NCBI RefSeq assembly: GCF_008370045.1
Contig: NZ_VOBN01000012.1
Coordinates: 120,439-184,438 of the forward strand
Source of the DNA: Pseudomonas sp. ANT_J12
GTDB lineage: Bacteria; Pseudomonadota; Gammaproteobacteria; Pseudomonadales; Pseudomonadaceae
Direction of reading: 5' to 3'
DNA: 64,000 nt
The translations under genes and the position numbers were made by a program. The number at the start of each line of letters is the position of its first letter. Position 1 is the stretch's first letter. Positions 53,588-62,367 of the stretch are shown here, in pieces. The notes under the pieces were generated by a model. That model saw only the letters and a list, made by a program, of their open reading frames with translations, was not told the DNA's origin and did not search any database.

Positions 53588-54583
53588 TCACACCCAGCGC
53601 AAACGTCGGAATAACCACCACTGCCCGAGCGCCACCGACACCATCATCAGGCACGCAATCAGGAACCCATAAGGGCTGGCGGAGAACGGAATGCCACCGA
53701 CGTTTATCCCCAAAAGACCGGTCAGAAAACTCATCGGCAAAAAGATCCCGGTGATGATCCCGAAGCGGTACATCGTGCGGTTCATGCGCACGCTCAAACG
53801 CCGGTCTTCGGCCTCCAGGACCAGCCCCACCCGCTCCCGGGTCAATTCCAGCTCCTCGAGATAGCGGGTCAGACTGTTGTTCAATTCGTTCCAGTAATCG
53901 CCGTCATCTTCGACAAACCAGGGCAGTTTTATCCGCGTCAGTTGTCCGAAAATATCCCGTTGCGGGGCCAGGAAACGTTTCAGCCCGGCCGCCCTGCGAC
54001 GGATCTGCAAAATGGAACCATGCTCGGGTGTATACCGTTCGTCGGCATCCAGTTTTTCTTCTTCCTCATCGACCACTTCCGAGAGGCAAGCGACCAGATC
54101 CTGCACCTTGTTGGTGAGGTTCTGAGCCATATAAAGGATGAGTTCGGAGGCGGTTTTCGGCCCCTTGCCTTCCGCAAGCTGCACCAGCAACTCATCGGTG
54201 GCGCGCAACGGACGCAAACGCAGAGAAATCACCCGCTGGGCCGAAGCGAAGATGCGCACCGAAACCATATCCTCAGGCTCGGCGCCAGGATTGAGGTTCA
54301 CACCGCGCAAAAATAGCAGCAGCTCGCTGTCGGAAAGCTGTAGAAGACGCGGACGGGTGTTTTCTTCAAGCAGCAGATCGCAGGTGAATTCGCTCAGACC
54401 GCTGGATTTACGCAGCCAGGTCTGGGTTTGCGGGTGACTGCGATCCCAATGCAGCCACAGGCTCTCATGGGCCTGCAGCTGCAATTCGTCGAGTTCAGTC
54501 CGGGCTATCGAACGCGCACCACCTTTTCCATCCAGCACCAGGGCATGCACCAGCCCCCACTGCGCGTTTTCTTCCTCGAACAT
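53588..54583 (-). CDS. cmaX: CorA/ZntB-type metal transporter CmaX
   Basis: A 331-residue inner-membrane protein of the CorA superfamily: a long cytosolic N-terminal domain with coiled helices (about 1-265) and two C-terminal membrane helices. The pore signature of Mg2+-type CorA, GMN, is replaced by GIN (LLGINVGG), as in ZntB-type members, so the ion need not be Mg2+. ATG at 54583 with GGAG upstream. It heads the cmaX-crfX-cmpX-sigX cluster. Confidence 0.88.
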   Translation of the reverse strand: MFEEENAQWGLVHALVLDGKGGARSIARTELDELQLQAHESLWLHWDRSHPQTQTWLRKSSGLSEFTCDLLLEENTRPRLLQLSDSELLLFLRGVNLNPGAEPEDMVSVRIFASAQRVISLRLRPLRATDELLVQLAEGKGPKTASELILYMAQNLTNKVQDLVACLSEVVDEEEEKLDADERYTPEHGSILQIRRRAAGLKRFLAPQRDIFGQLTRIKLPWFVEDDGDYWNELNNSLTRYLEELELTRERVGLVLEAEDRRLSVRMNRTMYRFGIITGIFLPMSFLTGLLGINVGGIPFSASPYGFLIACLMMVSVALGQWWLFRRLRWV

Positions 54584-54622
54584 CCTCACTCCATGCTTGC
54601 CACGAAAATGGGCATCGACGCG

Positions 54623-55114
54623 TTATTCAGGCATCTTCAGCGGGCTTGGCGAGATGATCACGCCGTTGTTGTCCGCATAAATGTAATGGCCTGGATGGAA
54701 GGTCACGCCGGCGAAGGTCACCGGAACGTTAATGTCACCAAGCCCGCGCCTGTCGGATTTTCTCGGATGGCTCGCGAGGGCCTGCACACCCAGATCGGTC
54801 TGCGCGAGGATATCGACGTCGCGGATGCACCCGTAGATCACCAGCCCTGCCCAACCGTTTTTCGAGGCTTTCTCGGCCAGCATGTCACCCAGCAACGCAT
54901 GACGCAGGGAACCGCCACCGTCGACCACCAACACCTTGCCATCACCCTGGAGTTCGACTTGCTCTTTAACCCGCGAGTTGTCTTCGAAGCACTTGATGGT
55001 CACGATTTCGCCGCCGAAGGAATCACGGCCGCCGAAATTGCTGAACATCGGTTCCAGCACCTGTACCAATTCTGGATAGGCGTCGCACAGGTCAGGCGTA
55101 ACGTAATGGTTCAT
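54623..55114 (-). CDS. rraA: RraA family protein (RNase E inhibitor / HMG-type aldolase)
   Basis: A 163-residue protein of the RraA/MenG-like family. The glycine-rich site LVVDGGGSLRHALLGDMLAE (about 84-103), GLVIYGCIRDVDIL and GVTFHPGHYIYADNNGVIIS are characteristic. Members either regulate RNase E or act as class II 4-hydroxy-4-methyl-2-oxoglutarate aldolases; sequence alone does not decide. It lies 39 bases upstream of cmaX. Confidence 0.88.
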   Translation of the reverse strand: MNHYVTPDLCDAYPELVQVLEPMFSNFGGRDSFGGEIVTIKCFEDNSRVKEQVELQGDGKVLVVDGGGSLRHALLGDMLAEKASKNGWAGLVIYGCIRDVDILAQTDLGVQALASHPRKSDRRGLGDINVPVTFAGVTFHPGHYIYADNNGVIISPSPLKMPE

Positions 55115-55235
55115 CGAGAAACTCCTGTAAAGAGGAAGACAATCGAGGATGTCGCAAAGTGACCAAAAAAGCTCAATGCGTCATATCTTAGCCGCAAGCC
55201 GACCGGAGCGAAATGCCCTTGTTAGAGCACTGGGC

Positions 55236-56225
55236 TCAGACCGCCGTGGCCAAATCCGGCTTTTCGCCCAACAACGGCGTCTGTTGATCGGCCAGCCAGC
55301 GCGCGACCAATGGCCAGACTTCGGCTTGGGCGGCTTTGCTGATCAGCATTTCAACGTGACCGAAATTGTCACTGAAACCCTGCTCGCGCCCCAGGTTGAT
55401 GAACTGCTTGTGCTCGGAACCGAGCTGATCAAACAGCTTGCGGCAAGCCCAGGCCGGGTCCTGATGGTCACCGGCCGCGCTCACGGCCAGTACTGGCAGC
55501 TCAACCTCGGCCAGACCGCCCCACCAATCCTTGTCAGCATCGCCAAAGCGTCCGAACAGGCCATACCAGCGCATGCTTTCCAGGGCCAGGCCAATCGGCT
55601 CGTCCTCCGGGCCGCGCTTGAGCCGTGAACCGGACAACTGGGCAAAGCGCTTGAGAATAAAACGCCCGCTCCACTCCACCGGCGGAATTTTCAGCGGCCA
55701 ATAAGTGCGGCTGACCTGCGTACCGAAAAACGCCGCCGAGGCCACCACTGGTTCGCCGATGTACTGACCGCCCAACGCGGCGGCCAGGGTAATGCCGCCG
55801 AGGGAATGACCGATCCAGTGCGGGACTTGGCCACTTTGCTCGCGCACGAATGCACCAATGGCCGGCAGATCGTAACGGGCGTAGTCCGAGACGCGGTTCT
55901 TGCGGTAGTTCTGATTGCGTTGGGACAAGCCGTGACCGCGCATCTCCGGGATCCACACATCGAATCCCAGGCGCGTCAGATAGGCGCCCAGACCCAGGCC
56001 TTTGGGGGAAAACCAGAACCTGCGATTGGAAAAGCTGCCGTGCAGCAAAATCACCGGAACGCCGCGCGTGTCCGGGCCGTCCGCCATGCCCAGGCGTGTC
56101 ACTGCCAGCTCGACGGTGCCGTCGGGGCTGTTGCCGGGTTTCAATCGATACACGTCTTCGCTCAGATCGCCGCGCCGCTCGGCGCTGATCAGGGCGACAG
56201 GAAATAGGTTGCTGCTGCTTTGCAT
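55236..56225 (-). CDS. Alpha/beta hydrolase
   Basis: A 329-residue hydrolase of the alpha/beta fold: oxyanion segment VILLHGSFSNRRFW (about 56-69), the nucleophile elbow GHSLGG (Ser in HWIGHSLGGITLAAALGG), an acidic residue in VSAAGDHQDPAW and a late His (DNFGHVEM). No signal peptide. Substrate unknown. The N-terminal 20 residues vary; ATG at 56225 is preferred over a TTG five codons upstream. Same direction as rraA, 121 bases away. Confidence 0.85.
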   Translation of the reverse strand: MQSSSNLFPVALISAERRGDLSEDVYRLKPGNSPDGTVELAVTRLGMADGPDTRGVPVILLHGSFSNRRFWFSPKGLGLGAYLTRLGFDVWIPEMRGHGLSQRNQNYRKNRVSDYARYDLPAIGAFVREQSGQVPHWIGHSLGGITLAAALGGQYIGEPVVASAAFFGTQVSRTYWPLKIPPVEWSGRFILKRFAQLSGSRLKRGPEDEPIGLALESMRWYGLFGRFGDADKDWWGGLAEVELPVLAVSAAGDHQDPAWACRKLFDQLGSEHKQFINLGREQGFSDNFGHVEMLISKAAQAEVWPLVARWLADQQTPLLGEKPDLATAV

Positions 56226-56298
56226 AATGCTCTTGCACAAAAAAGGGCGGCATCCAGAGGAGCCCGCCCTACTTCAATCTCAAAAAACGGCTACCCCT

Positions 56299-56366
56299 TG
56301 TAGGCGCACAGCTTGCTGGCGATGGCGATTTTGAAGATGCCATCGCGGGCAAGCCACGCTCCTACA
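56299..56366. repeat. Degenerate REP pair, 'TGTAGGAGC...GCCCGCGATGG' type
   Basis: TGTAGGCGCACAGCTTGCTGGCGATGGC and GCCATCGCGGGCAAGCCACGCTCCTACA copies in inverted order; the left arm carries several changes. It lies between ppsA and the hydrolase gene. Confidence 0.7.
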
Positions 56367-56388
56367 GGGAGCGGTCGTTCACACACCA

Positions 56389-58764
56389 TCAGGCCGAAGC
56401 TTGACCTTCTGCCAGGAAGAACCAGGTTTCCAGGACGGAATCGGGGTTCAGCGAAACGCTTTCGATGCCCTGTTCCATCAGCCATTTGGCCAGGTCCGGG
56501 TGATCCGAAGGACCCTGACCGCAGATGCCGATGTACTTGCCCGCCTTGTTACAGGCCTGGATGGCATTGGCCAGCAGCTTCTTGACCGCCGGATTACGCT
56601 CGTCGAACAGGTGAGCGATGATCCCGGAGTCACGGTCCAGGCCCAAGGTCAGCTGGGTCAGGTCGTTGGAGCCGATGGAGAAGCCGTCGAAGAATTCGAG
56701 GAATTCTTCAGCCAGGATCGCGTTGGACGGCAGTTCGCACATCATGATGATGCGCAGACCGTTCTCACCGCGGGCCAGGCCGTTTTCCGCCAGCAGATCG
56801 ATCACCTGGCTCGCTTCGCCCAGGGTACGGACGAACGGCACCATGATTTCAACGTTGGTCAGGCCCATCTCGTTGCGCACGCGTTTCAGCGCACGGCATT
56901 CGAGTTCGAAGCAATCGCGGAATGCTTCGCTGATGTAACGCGAGGCGCCACGGAAGCCCAGCATCGGGTTTTCTTCTTCCGGCTCGTAGAGTTTGCCGCC
57001 AATCAGGTTCGCGTATTCGTTGGACTTGAAGTCCGACAGACGCACGATGACCTTTTTCGGGGTAAACGCCGCAGCCAGGGTGCTGATGCCTTCGACCAGT
57101 TTGTCGACATAGAAGCCAACCGGATCGTCGTAACCGGCGATGCGCTTGTCGACGCTGTCCTTGATGTCCTGCGGCAGGCCGTCGTAGTTCAACAGCGCTT
57201 TGGGGTGAACACCGATCATGCGGTTGATGATGAACTCCAGGCGGGCCAGGCCCACACCGGCGTTCGGCAGTTGCGCGAAGTCGAATGCACGATCCGGGTT
57301 GCCGACGTTCATCATGATCTTGAACGGCAGATCAGGCATGGCGTCCACGGAGTTTTTCTTGATGTCGAAGCCCAGTTCGCCTTCGAAGATGTAACCGGTG
57401 TCGCCTTCGGCGCAGGAAACGGTCACGCCCTGGCCGTCTTTCAACAGCTGGGTGGCGTTGCCGCAACCGACCACGGCCGGAATGCCCAGCTCACGGGCGA
57501 TGATCGCCGCGTGGCAGGTACGACCGCCACGGTTGGTGACGATGGCACTGGCGCGCTTCATGACCGGCTCCCAGTCCGGGTCGGTCATGTCGGATACAAG
57601 AACGTCGCCTGGCTGGACTTTGTCCATCTCGGACACGTCCTTGATGATGCGGACCTTGCCGGCGCCGATGCGCTGGCCAATGGCGCGACCTTCAACCAGC
57701 ACAGTGCCGGTTTCTTTCAACAGGTAACGTTCCATGACGTTGGCCTGGGTGCGGCTCTTCACGGTTTCAGGACGGGCCTGAACGATGTAGAGCTTGCCGT
57801 CGTCGCCGTCCTTGGCCCATTCGATGTCCATCGGGCACTTGTAGTGCTTCTCGATGATCATCGCCTGCTTGGCCAGTTCGCTGACTTCGGCATCGGTCAG
57901 GCAGAAACGCGCGCGATCAGCCTTGTCCACGTCGATGGTCTTGACCGACTTGCCGGCCGTGGCCACTTCGCCGTAGATCATCTTGATGGCTTTGCTGCCC
58001 AGGTTGCGGCGCAGGATCGCTGGACGACCGGCTTCAAGGGTTTGCTTGTGGACGTAGAATTCGTCCGGGTTCACCGCGCCTTGTACGACGGTTTCGCCCA
58101 GGCCGTAGGCGCCGGTGATGAACACCACGTCACGGAAGCCCGATTCGGTATCGAGGGTGAACATCACGCCGGCGGTGCCGGTTTCGGAGCGGACCATGCG
58201 CTGCACACCGGCCGACAAGGCCACCAGCTTGTGATCGAAGCCCTGGTGGACGCGGTAGGAAATAGCGCGGTCGTTGAAGAGGGAGGCAAACACCTCTTTG
58301 GCGGCGCGAATGACGTTTTCGACACCACGGATGTTCAGGAAGGTTTCCTGCTGACCGGCGAAGGAAGCGTCCGGCAGGTCTTCGGCGGTAGCGGAAGAAC
58401 GCACGGCCACGGCCATGTCAGGGTTGCCGGCCGACAGCGTGGCGAACGCGGTGCGGATCTCGGCGTTGAGTTTCTCGGGGAATTCGGCTTCCATGATCCA
58501 TTTGCGGATCTGGGCGCCGGTCTTGGCCAGGGCGTTGACATCGTCGACGTCCAGGGCGTCGAGCGCGGCATGGATCTGATCGTTCAGGCCGCTCAGTTCC
58601 AGAAAATCACGATAAGCCTGAGCTGTCGTGGCGAAGCCACCGGGCACCGATACACCGGCACCTGCAAGGTTACTGATCATCTCGCCCAGGGATGCGTTCT
58701 TGCCCCCTACGTGCTCTACATCATGGACGCCGAGCTTATCGAGGGAAACTACGTACTCTACCAA
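56389..58764 (-). CDS. ppsA: Phosphoenolpyruvate synthase
   Basis: Converts pyruvate, ATP and water to PEP, AMP and phosphate in gluconeogenesis. The 791 residues show the ATP-grasp N-terminus (VGGKNASLGEMISNL; RSSATAEDLPDASFAGQQET), the phosphohistidine in GGRTCHAAIIARELGIPAVV, and the C-terminal PEP-binding barrel (GSNDLTQLTLGLDRDSG). It starts with TTG, preceded by GGAGAGATCACC; no ATG fits the family N-terminus. Divergent from ppsR. Confidence 0.96.
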   Translation of the reverse strand: MVEYVVSLDKLGVHDVEHVGGKNASLGEMISNLAGAGVSVPGGFATTAQAYRDFLELSGLNDQIHAALDALDVDDVNALAKTGAQIRKWIMEAEFPEKLNAEIRTAFATLSAGNPDMAVAVRSSATAEDLPDASFAGQQETFLNIRGVENVIRAAKEVFASLFNDRAISYRVHQGFDHKLVALSAGVQRMVRSETGTAGVMFTLDTESGFRDVVFITGAYGLGETVVQGAVNPDEFYVHKQTLEAGRPAILRRNLGSKAIKMIYGEVATAGKSVKTIDVDKADRARFCLTDAEVSELAKQAMIIEKHYKCPMDIEWAKDGDDGKLYIVQARPETVKSRTQANVMERYLLKETGTVLVEGRAIGQRIGAGKVRIIKDVSEMDKVQPGDVLVSDMTDPDWEPVMKRASAIVTNRGGRTCHAAIIARELGIPAVVGCGNATQLLKDGQGVTVSCAEGDTGYIFEGELGFDIKKNSVDAMPDLPFKIMMNVGNPDRAFDFAQLPNAGVGLARLEFIINRMIGVHPKALLNYDGLPQDIKDSVDKRIAGYDDPVGFYVDKLVEGISTLAAAFTPKKVIVRLSDFKSNEYANLIGGKLYEPEEENPMLGFRGASRYISEAFRDCFELECRALKRVRNEMGLTNVEIMVPFVRTLGEASQVIDLLAENGLARGENGLRIIMMCELPSNAILAEEFLEFFDGFSIGSNDLTQLTLGLDRDSGIIAHLFDERNPAVKKLLANAIQACNKAGKYIGICGQGPSDHPDLAKWLMEQGIESVSLNPDSVLETWFFLAEGQASA

Positions 58765-58938
58765 GGTGATCTCTCCACTAACTGTGTTGGAAAAGCTCAG
58801 AAGCCGGCGGCTCGGGGGAGCATTGACCGGCTATATGGCCTGGACCTGGAAAATAAGTGAGAATGCGGGCCACTGGCGGCCGACAAATCGCGCCTATCAT
58901 ATCCAAGATTCGTTATTAGCTTAAGGCCCAAGGTGCAA

Positions 58939-59757
58939 ATGAAACGATCTGCTTTCTTCATCTCCGATGGCACCGGCATTACAGCCGAAACCCTGGGTCA
59001 AAGCCTCTTGGCGCAGTTCGAAAACATTACCTTCAGCAAATTCACGCGGCCGTACATCGATAACGTCGATAAAGCGCGGGCCATGGTACAACAAATCAAC
59101 AAGGCCGCCGAAACCGACGGTTTTCGGCCGATCATCTTCGACACCATCGTCAATCAAGACATCCGTGAGATCCTCGCAACGTCCAATGGTTTCATGATCG
59201 ACATTTTCTCGACCTTCCTGGCGCCCCTTGAACAGGAACTGACCGAGCATTCTTCCTACACCGTCGGCAAGTCCCACTCCATTGGCAGCAGCACCAATTA
59301 CATGGAACGGATCGAGGCGGTGAACTTCGCCCTCGACAACGACGACGGTGCGCGCACGCATTATTACGACAAGGCCGACCTGATCCTGGTGGGCGTGTCG
59401 CGATGTGGCAAGACGCCGACGTGCCTGTACATGGCGATGCAATTCGGCATCCGCGCGGCCAACTACCCGCTGACCGAAGACGATATGGAACGCCTGACCC
59501 TGCCCGCCGCCCTGCGCGCCCACCAGCACAAGCTGTTCGGCCTGACCATCGACCCTGACCGCCTCACCGCGATCCGCAACGAGCGCAAGCCCAACAGCCG
59601 CTATTCGAGCTATGCCCAGTGCGAGTTCGAAGTGCGTGAAGTGGAGAATCTGTTTCGCCGGGAGAACATTCCCCACATCAATTCCACGCATTTTTCGGTG
59701 GAAGAGATTTCGGCGAAGATCCTCGTGGAGAAAGGGGTTGAGCGGCGGTTCAAGTAG
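58939..59757 (+). CDS. ppsR: PEP synthase regulatory kinase/pyrophosphorylase
   Basis: A 272-residue DUF299 protein that inactivates PpsA by ADP-dependent phosphorylation of a Thr and reactivates it by phosphate-dependent removal. Seen here: FFISDGTGITAETLGQSLLA at the N-terminus and the P-loop GVSRCGKTPTCLYMA (about 154-168). It is divergent from its target ppsA with 174 bases between the starts. ATG at 58939 with AAGGTG upstream; a GTG two codons earlier is part of that ribosome-binding site. Confidence 0.93.
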   Translation: MKRSAFFISDGTGITAETLGQSLLAQFENITFSKFTRPYIDNVDKARAMVQQINKAAETDGFRPIIFDTIVNQDIREILATSNGFMIDIFSTFLAPLEQELTEHSSYTVGKSHSIGSSTNYMERIEAVNFALDNDDGARTHYYDKADLILVGVSRCGKTPTCLYMAMQFGIRAANYPLTEDDMERLTLPAALRAHQHKLFGLTIDPDRLTAIRNERKPNSRYSSYAQCEFEVREVENLFRRENIPHINSTHFSVEEISAKILVEKGVERRFK

Positions 59758-59780
59758 CCCTTCAGCGCCTGTGAGGGCGC

Positions 59781-59826
59781 CTTCGCGGGCAAGCATCGCT
59801 CCTACAGGAGCACGGCTTGCCCGCGA
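59781..59826. repeat. Short REP pair, 'CTTCGCGGGCAAGC' type
   Basis: CTTCGCGGGCAAGC and GCTTGCCCGCGATG in inverted order with only about 18 bases between. It lies between convergent ppsR and the MocR-type gene. Confidence 0.75.
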
Positions 59827-59833
59827 TGAACGA

Positions 59834-61249
59834 TTACACGGTTTCTGTTAATGCCTCCGCCAACGCTTCAAACCCCTGCAGCAACAACCGATCATCCCCC
59901 ACCGAATTACACACACTCGCCCGAATGAACTGCGGCACCGCGCCATGCCCCACCGCAAACGCCTCGGCAGTCGCCACCAGATAATTCTTCTCCCTGAGCT
60001 CCGCCGCGATCTGCGACGCCCGCCATGGCTCTGGCACTTCGAGCCAGAAGTGTGGGCTATCGGGGTGGGTCTTGTAACTGACCTCTTTTAACACCCCGCT
60101 GACCCAGCGCTTGCGCCGATTGATTTCGGCAATCTGCTGCCCCAGCAACTGTTCGGCGATACCGTTTTCAATCCACGCCGTCGCCACTTCCATCGACAGC
60201 GGATTGGCCATCCAGCACGTCCCGCGTAGCGCGGCACTCAATCTTCCGATCAACGGCAGCGGCGCGTGCAGATAACCGACCCGCAAACCCGCCGAAACCG
60301 CCTTGCTCAAACTGCCGATCAGCACCGAACGCTCCGGCGCGAAATGGCTCAGCGGCAACGGTCGTTGTTGCGCCAGAACCGCATGGGCTTCGTCTTCGAT
60401 GATCAGCAGGTTGTGCTGGCGACAGATCTCGGCAATCGCCTCGCGCCGTGGTACCGACATGACCGCCGCCGTAGGATTCTGGATCGTCGGCGTGCAGTAC
60501 AACGCCGATATCCGATGATGCTGGCAAACGTCCGACAGCGCCTCGGGCAACAGTCCTTCGTCATCCATGCCGACCCCGATCAGCTTGATGCCGAGCATGC
60601 GTGCGACGCTGATCAGTCCGGGGTAGGTCAAATGCTCGGTCACCAAGGTGTCGCCGGGCTTGAGCAGCGCCATCAACACACAGAGCAAGCCGTGCTGACC
60701 ACCATTGACGCAAATGACCTGCTCGGCGTTCGGAACGAATTCCTGGTGCCGTAACCAGTGAGCACCCGCCGCACGGTGGCGAGGCAATCCGCAATCGGCC
60801 GTATAGCCGCTGAGCAACTGCAAGGTGTTCGGATCACTGGCCATGGCCTGCAGGCTCTGACTCATAAAGTCAGCTTCCTGCCCCGGAATCGGCTGATTCC
60901 GACTCATATCGAAGAATGGCTGTGGCTCTTCGCTGACATTGCGAAAGCCAGCATCCCGCGGCCGTTCCATCCCCCTCTGACGCACATAAGTGCCATCTCC
61001 TACGCGGGCCACCACCAGCCCTACCCGTTCCAGCTCGCCATATGCGCGGCTGATGGTGCCGATGGTCACGCCCAGACTGTCCGCCAACAAACGGTGGGGC
61101 GGGAGTTTGCTGCCGGGCTCGATCAAGCCTTCGCCAATGCTTTTTTCCAGGGCTTCGGCCAGGCGCTTGTACTTCACGCCGCGCCCTTCAGCCAAGCCGA
61201 CCCGCAGGATTGACACCGTGGCAATACTTACTTTGACAGTCATTTCCAT
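59834..61249 (-). CDS. MocR/PdxR-type regulator (GntR HTH + aminotransferase fold)
   Basis: A 471-residue protein: a GntR winged HTH (about 25-95: SKLPPHRLLADSLGVTIGTI) joined to a fold-type-I aminotransferase domain (about 115-465) with the PLP Lys in IGSLSKAVSAGLRVGYL and LYCTPTIQNPTAAVMS upstream. MocR proteins usually act as PLP- or amino-acid-responsive regulators of a divergent neighbour. Here that neighbour is the EamA transporter, 86 bases between starts. A second ATG two codons later is an alternative start. Confidence 0.9.
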   Translation of the reverse strand: MEMTVKVSIATVSILRVGLAEGRGVKYKRLAEALEKSIGEGLIEPGSKLPPHRLLADSLGVTIGTISRAYGELERVGLVVARVGDGTYVRQRGMERPRDAGFRNVSEEPQPFFDMSRNQPIPGQEADFMSQSLQAMASDPNTLQLLSGYTADCGLPRHRAAGAHWLRHQEFVPNAEQVICVNGGQHGLLCVLMALLKPGDTLVTEHLTYPGLISVARMLGIKLIGVGMDDEGLLPEALSDVCQHHRISALYCTPTIQNPTAAVMSVPRREAIAEICRQHNLLIIEDEAHAVLAQQRPLPLSHFAPERSVLIGSLSKAVSAGLRVGYLHAPLPLIGRLSAALRGTCWMANPLSMEVATAWIENGIAEQLLGQQIAEINRRKRWVSGVLKEVSYKTHPDSPHFWLEVPEPWRASQIAAELREKNYLVATAEAFAVGHGAVPQFIRASVCNSVGDDRLLLQGFEALAEALTETV

Positions 61250-61335
61250 CCCGAATAGCGTGTTTAAAACAGGTTCAATCAGGGATAGACCTTTTCCGTT
61301 ATCAGGTCAATTGCGACGACCAGAGGAGCACGACC

Positions 61336-62268
61336 ATGTCGATTGCCATCAGCACGCCTTCCATCGCGGGAAAACCCTGGTTGGCGGGGTTAATCACCAG
61401 CACTTTGTTCCTGATCGTGTGCTTGAGTTGGGGCACCACTTGGCTGGGGATCAAGATCGCCGTCGAAAGCGTGCCGCCCCTGACCGCCGCTGGCCTGCGC
61501 TTTCTGATCGCGTTCCCGCTGTTTTTGAGTTTCGCCTTACTGCGTCGCGAGCCGCTGCTGTTTCCACGGCAGAGTCGCTGGTTTTTCGTGTTCGTCACGC
61601 TGTCGTATTTCAGCCTGCCATATTACTTGCTCAACTACGGCGAACTGCATGTCTCGTCGGGGCTGACGGCGCTGCTGTTCAGTTGCATGCCGGTGTTCAT
61701 CCTGATTTTTTCCGCGGTGTTCCTGCGGGAGAAAATCTACCCTTCGTAGGTGGTGGGCATCGCGATTGGCTTTGGCAGCTTGTTCATGATCATCCGCAGC
61801 CAAGGCCTGCACCTGGACCATGCCGAATTCTTCGGGATGCTGGCGATTCTGGCGGCAGCGGTGATGCATGCGCTGTGTTACGTGATTACCAAGAAACACG
61901 GCGCGGCGATCAGCGTGATCACTTACAACACGCTACCCATCGGCCTCGCGGGTCTGATGCTGTTTGTGGCGGGGCTGGGCGTTGAGACGCCGGTGTTCGG
62001 CGACATCACCGCACGCTCGTGGGGTGCCCTGCTCTACCTGGGACTGGTGGCATCGGTGGGCGGGTTTATCGTTTACTTTTTGCTGCTCAAGCGCCTGAGC
62101 CCGATCATTTTGTCGTTCGTGTTTATTATTTTTCCGGTGTTCGCGGTGGTGATTGGCGCGTGGTACGAGGGGCAGAGCCTGTCGCGGGAATTGATGGGGT
62201 ATTCGGCGGTGCTGCTGGCGGGGTTTGCCATTACCAAATTGCCGGTTGAGAAATGGCTCAAACGCTGA
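61336..62268 (+). pseudogene. EamA/DMT-family transporter broken by an in-frame TAG
   Basis: The frame starting at 61336 (MSIAISTPSIAGKPW) encodes about four and a half membrane helices up to LREKIYPS, meets TAG at 61747-61749, and continues in the same frame to 62268 as VVGIAIGFGSLFMIIRSQGL and a further set of helices ending KWLKR. Together they make a normal 310-residue ten-helix drug/metabolite exporter. The stop sits where CAG (Gln) would fit, a single C-to-T change. The second half could restart at GTGGTG (61750) but lacks a ribosome-binding site. A sequencing error cannot be excluded. Confidence 0.85.
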
Positions 62269-62286
62269 GCACATCACCCCCTCTTC

Positions 62287-62354
62287 TATAGGAGCATGGC
62301 TTGCCCGCGATGGCGATCTCAAGGACGCCATCGCGGGCAAGCCTTGCTCCTACA
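62287..62354. repeat. REP pair, 'TATAGGAGCATGGCTTGCCCGCGATGG' type
   Basis: Inverted arms TATAGGAGCATGGCTTGCCC and GGGCAAGCCTTGCTCCTA with CGATGGCG and CGCCATCG inside. It lies between the convergent transporter and prpD. Confidence 0.85.
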
Positions 62355-62367
62355 GAACGAGGGTGTG

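Noticed and set aside
56401..58860. 819-codon open frame antisense to ppsA
   Set aside because: The other strand encodes a full phosphoenolpyruvate synthase with all motifs; this frame is a GC-rich shadow, rich in His, Gln and Val.
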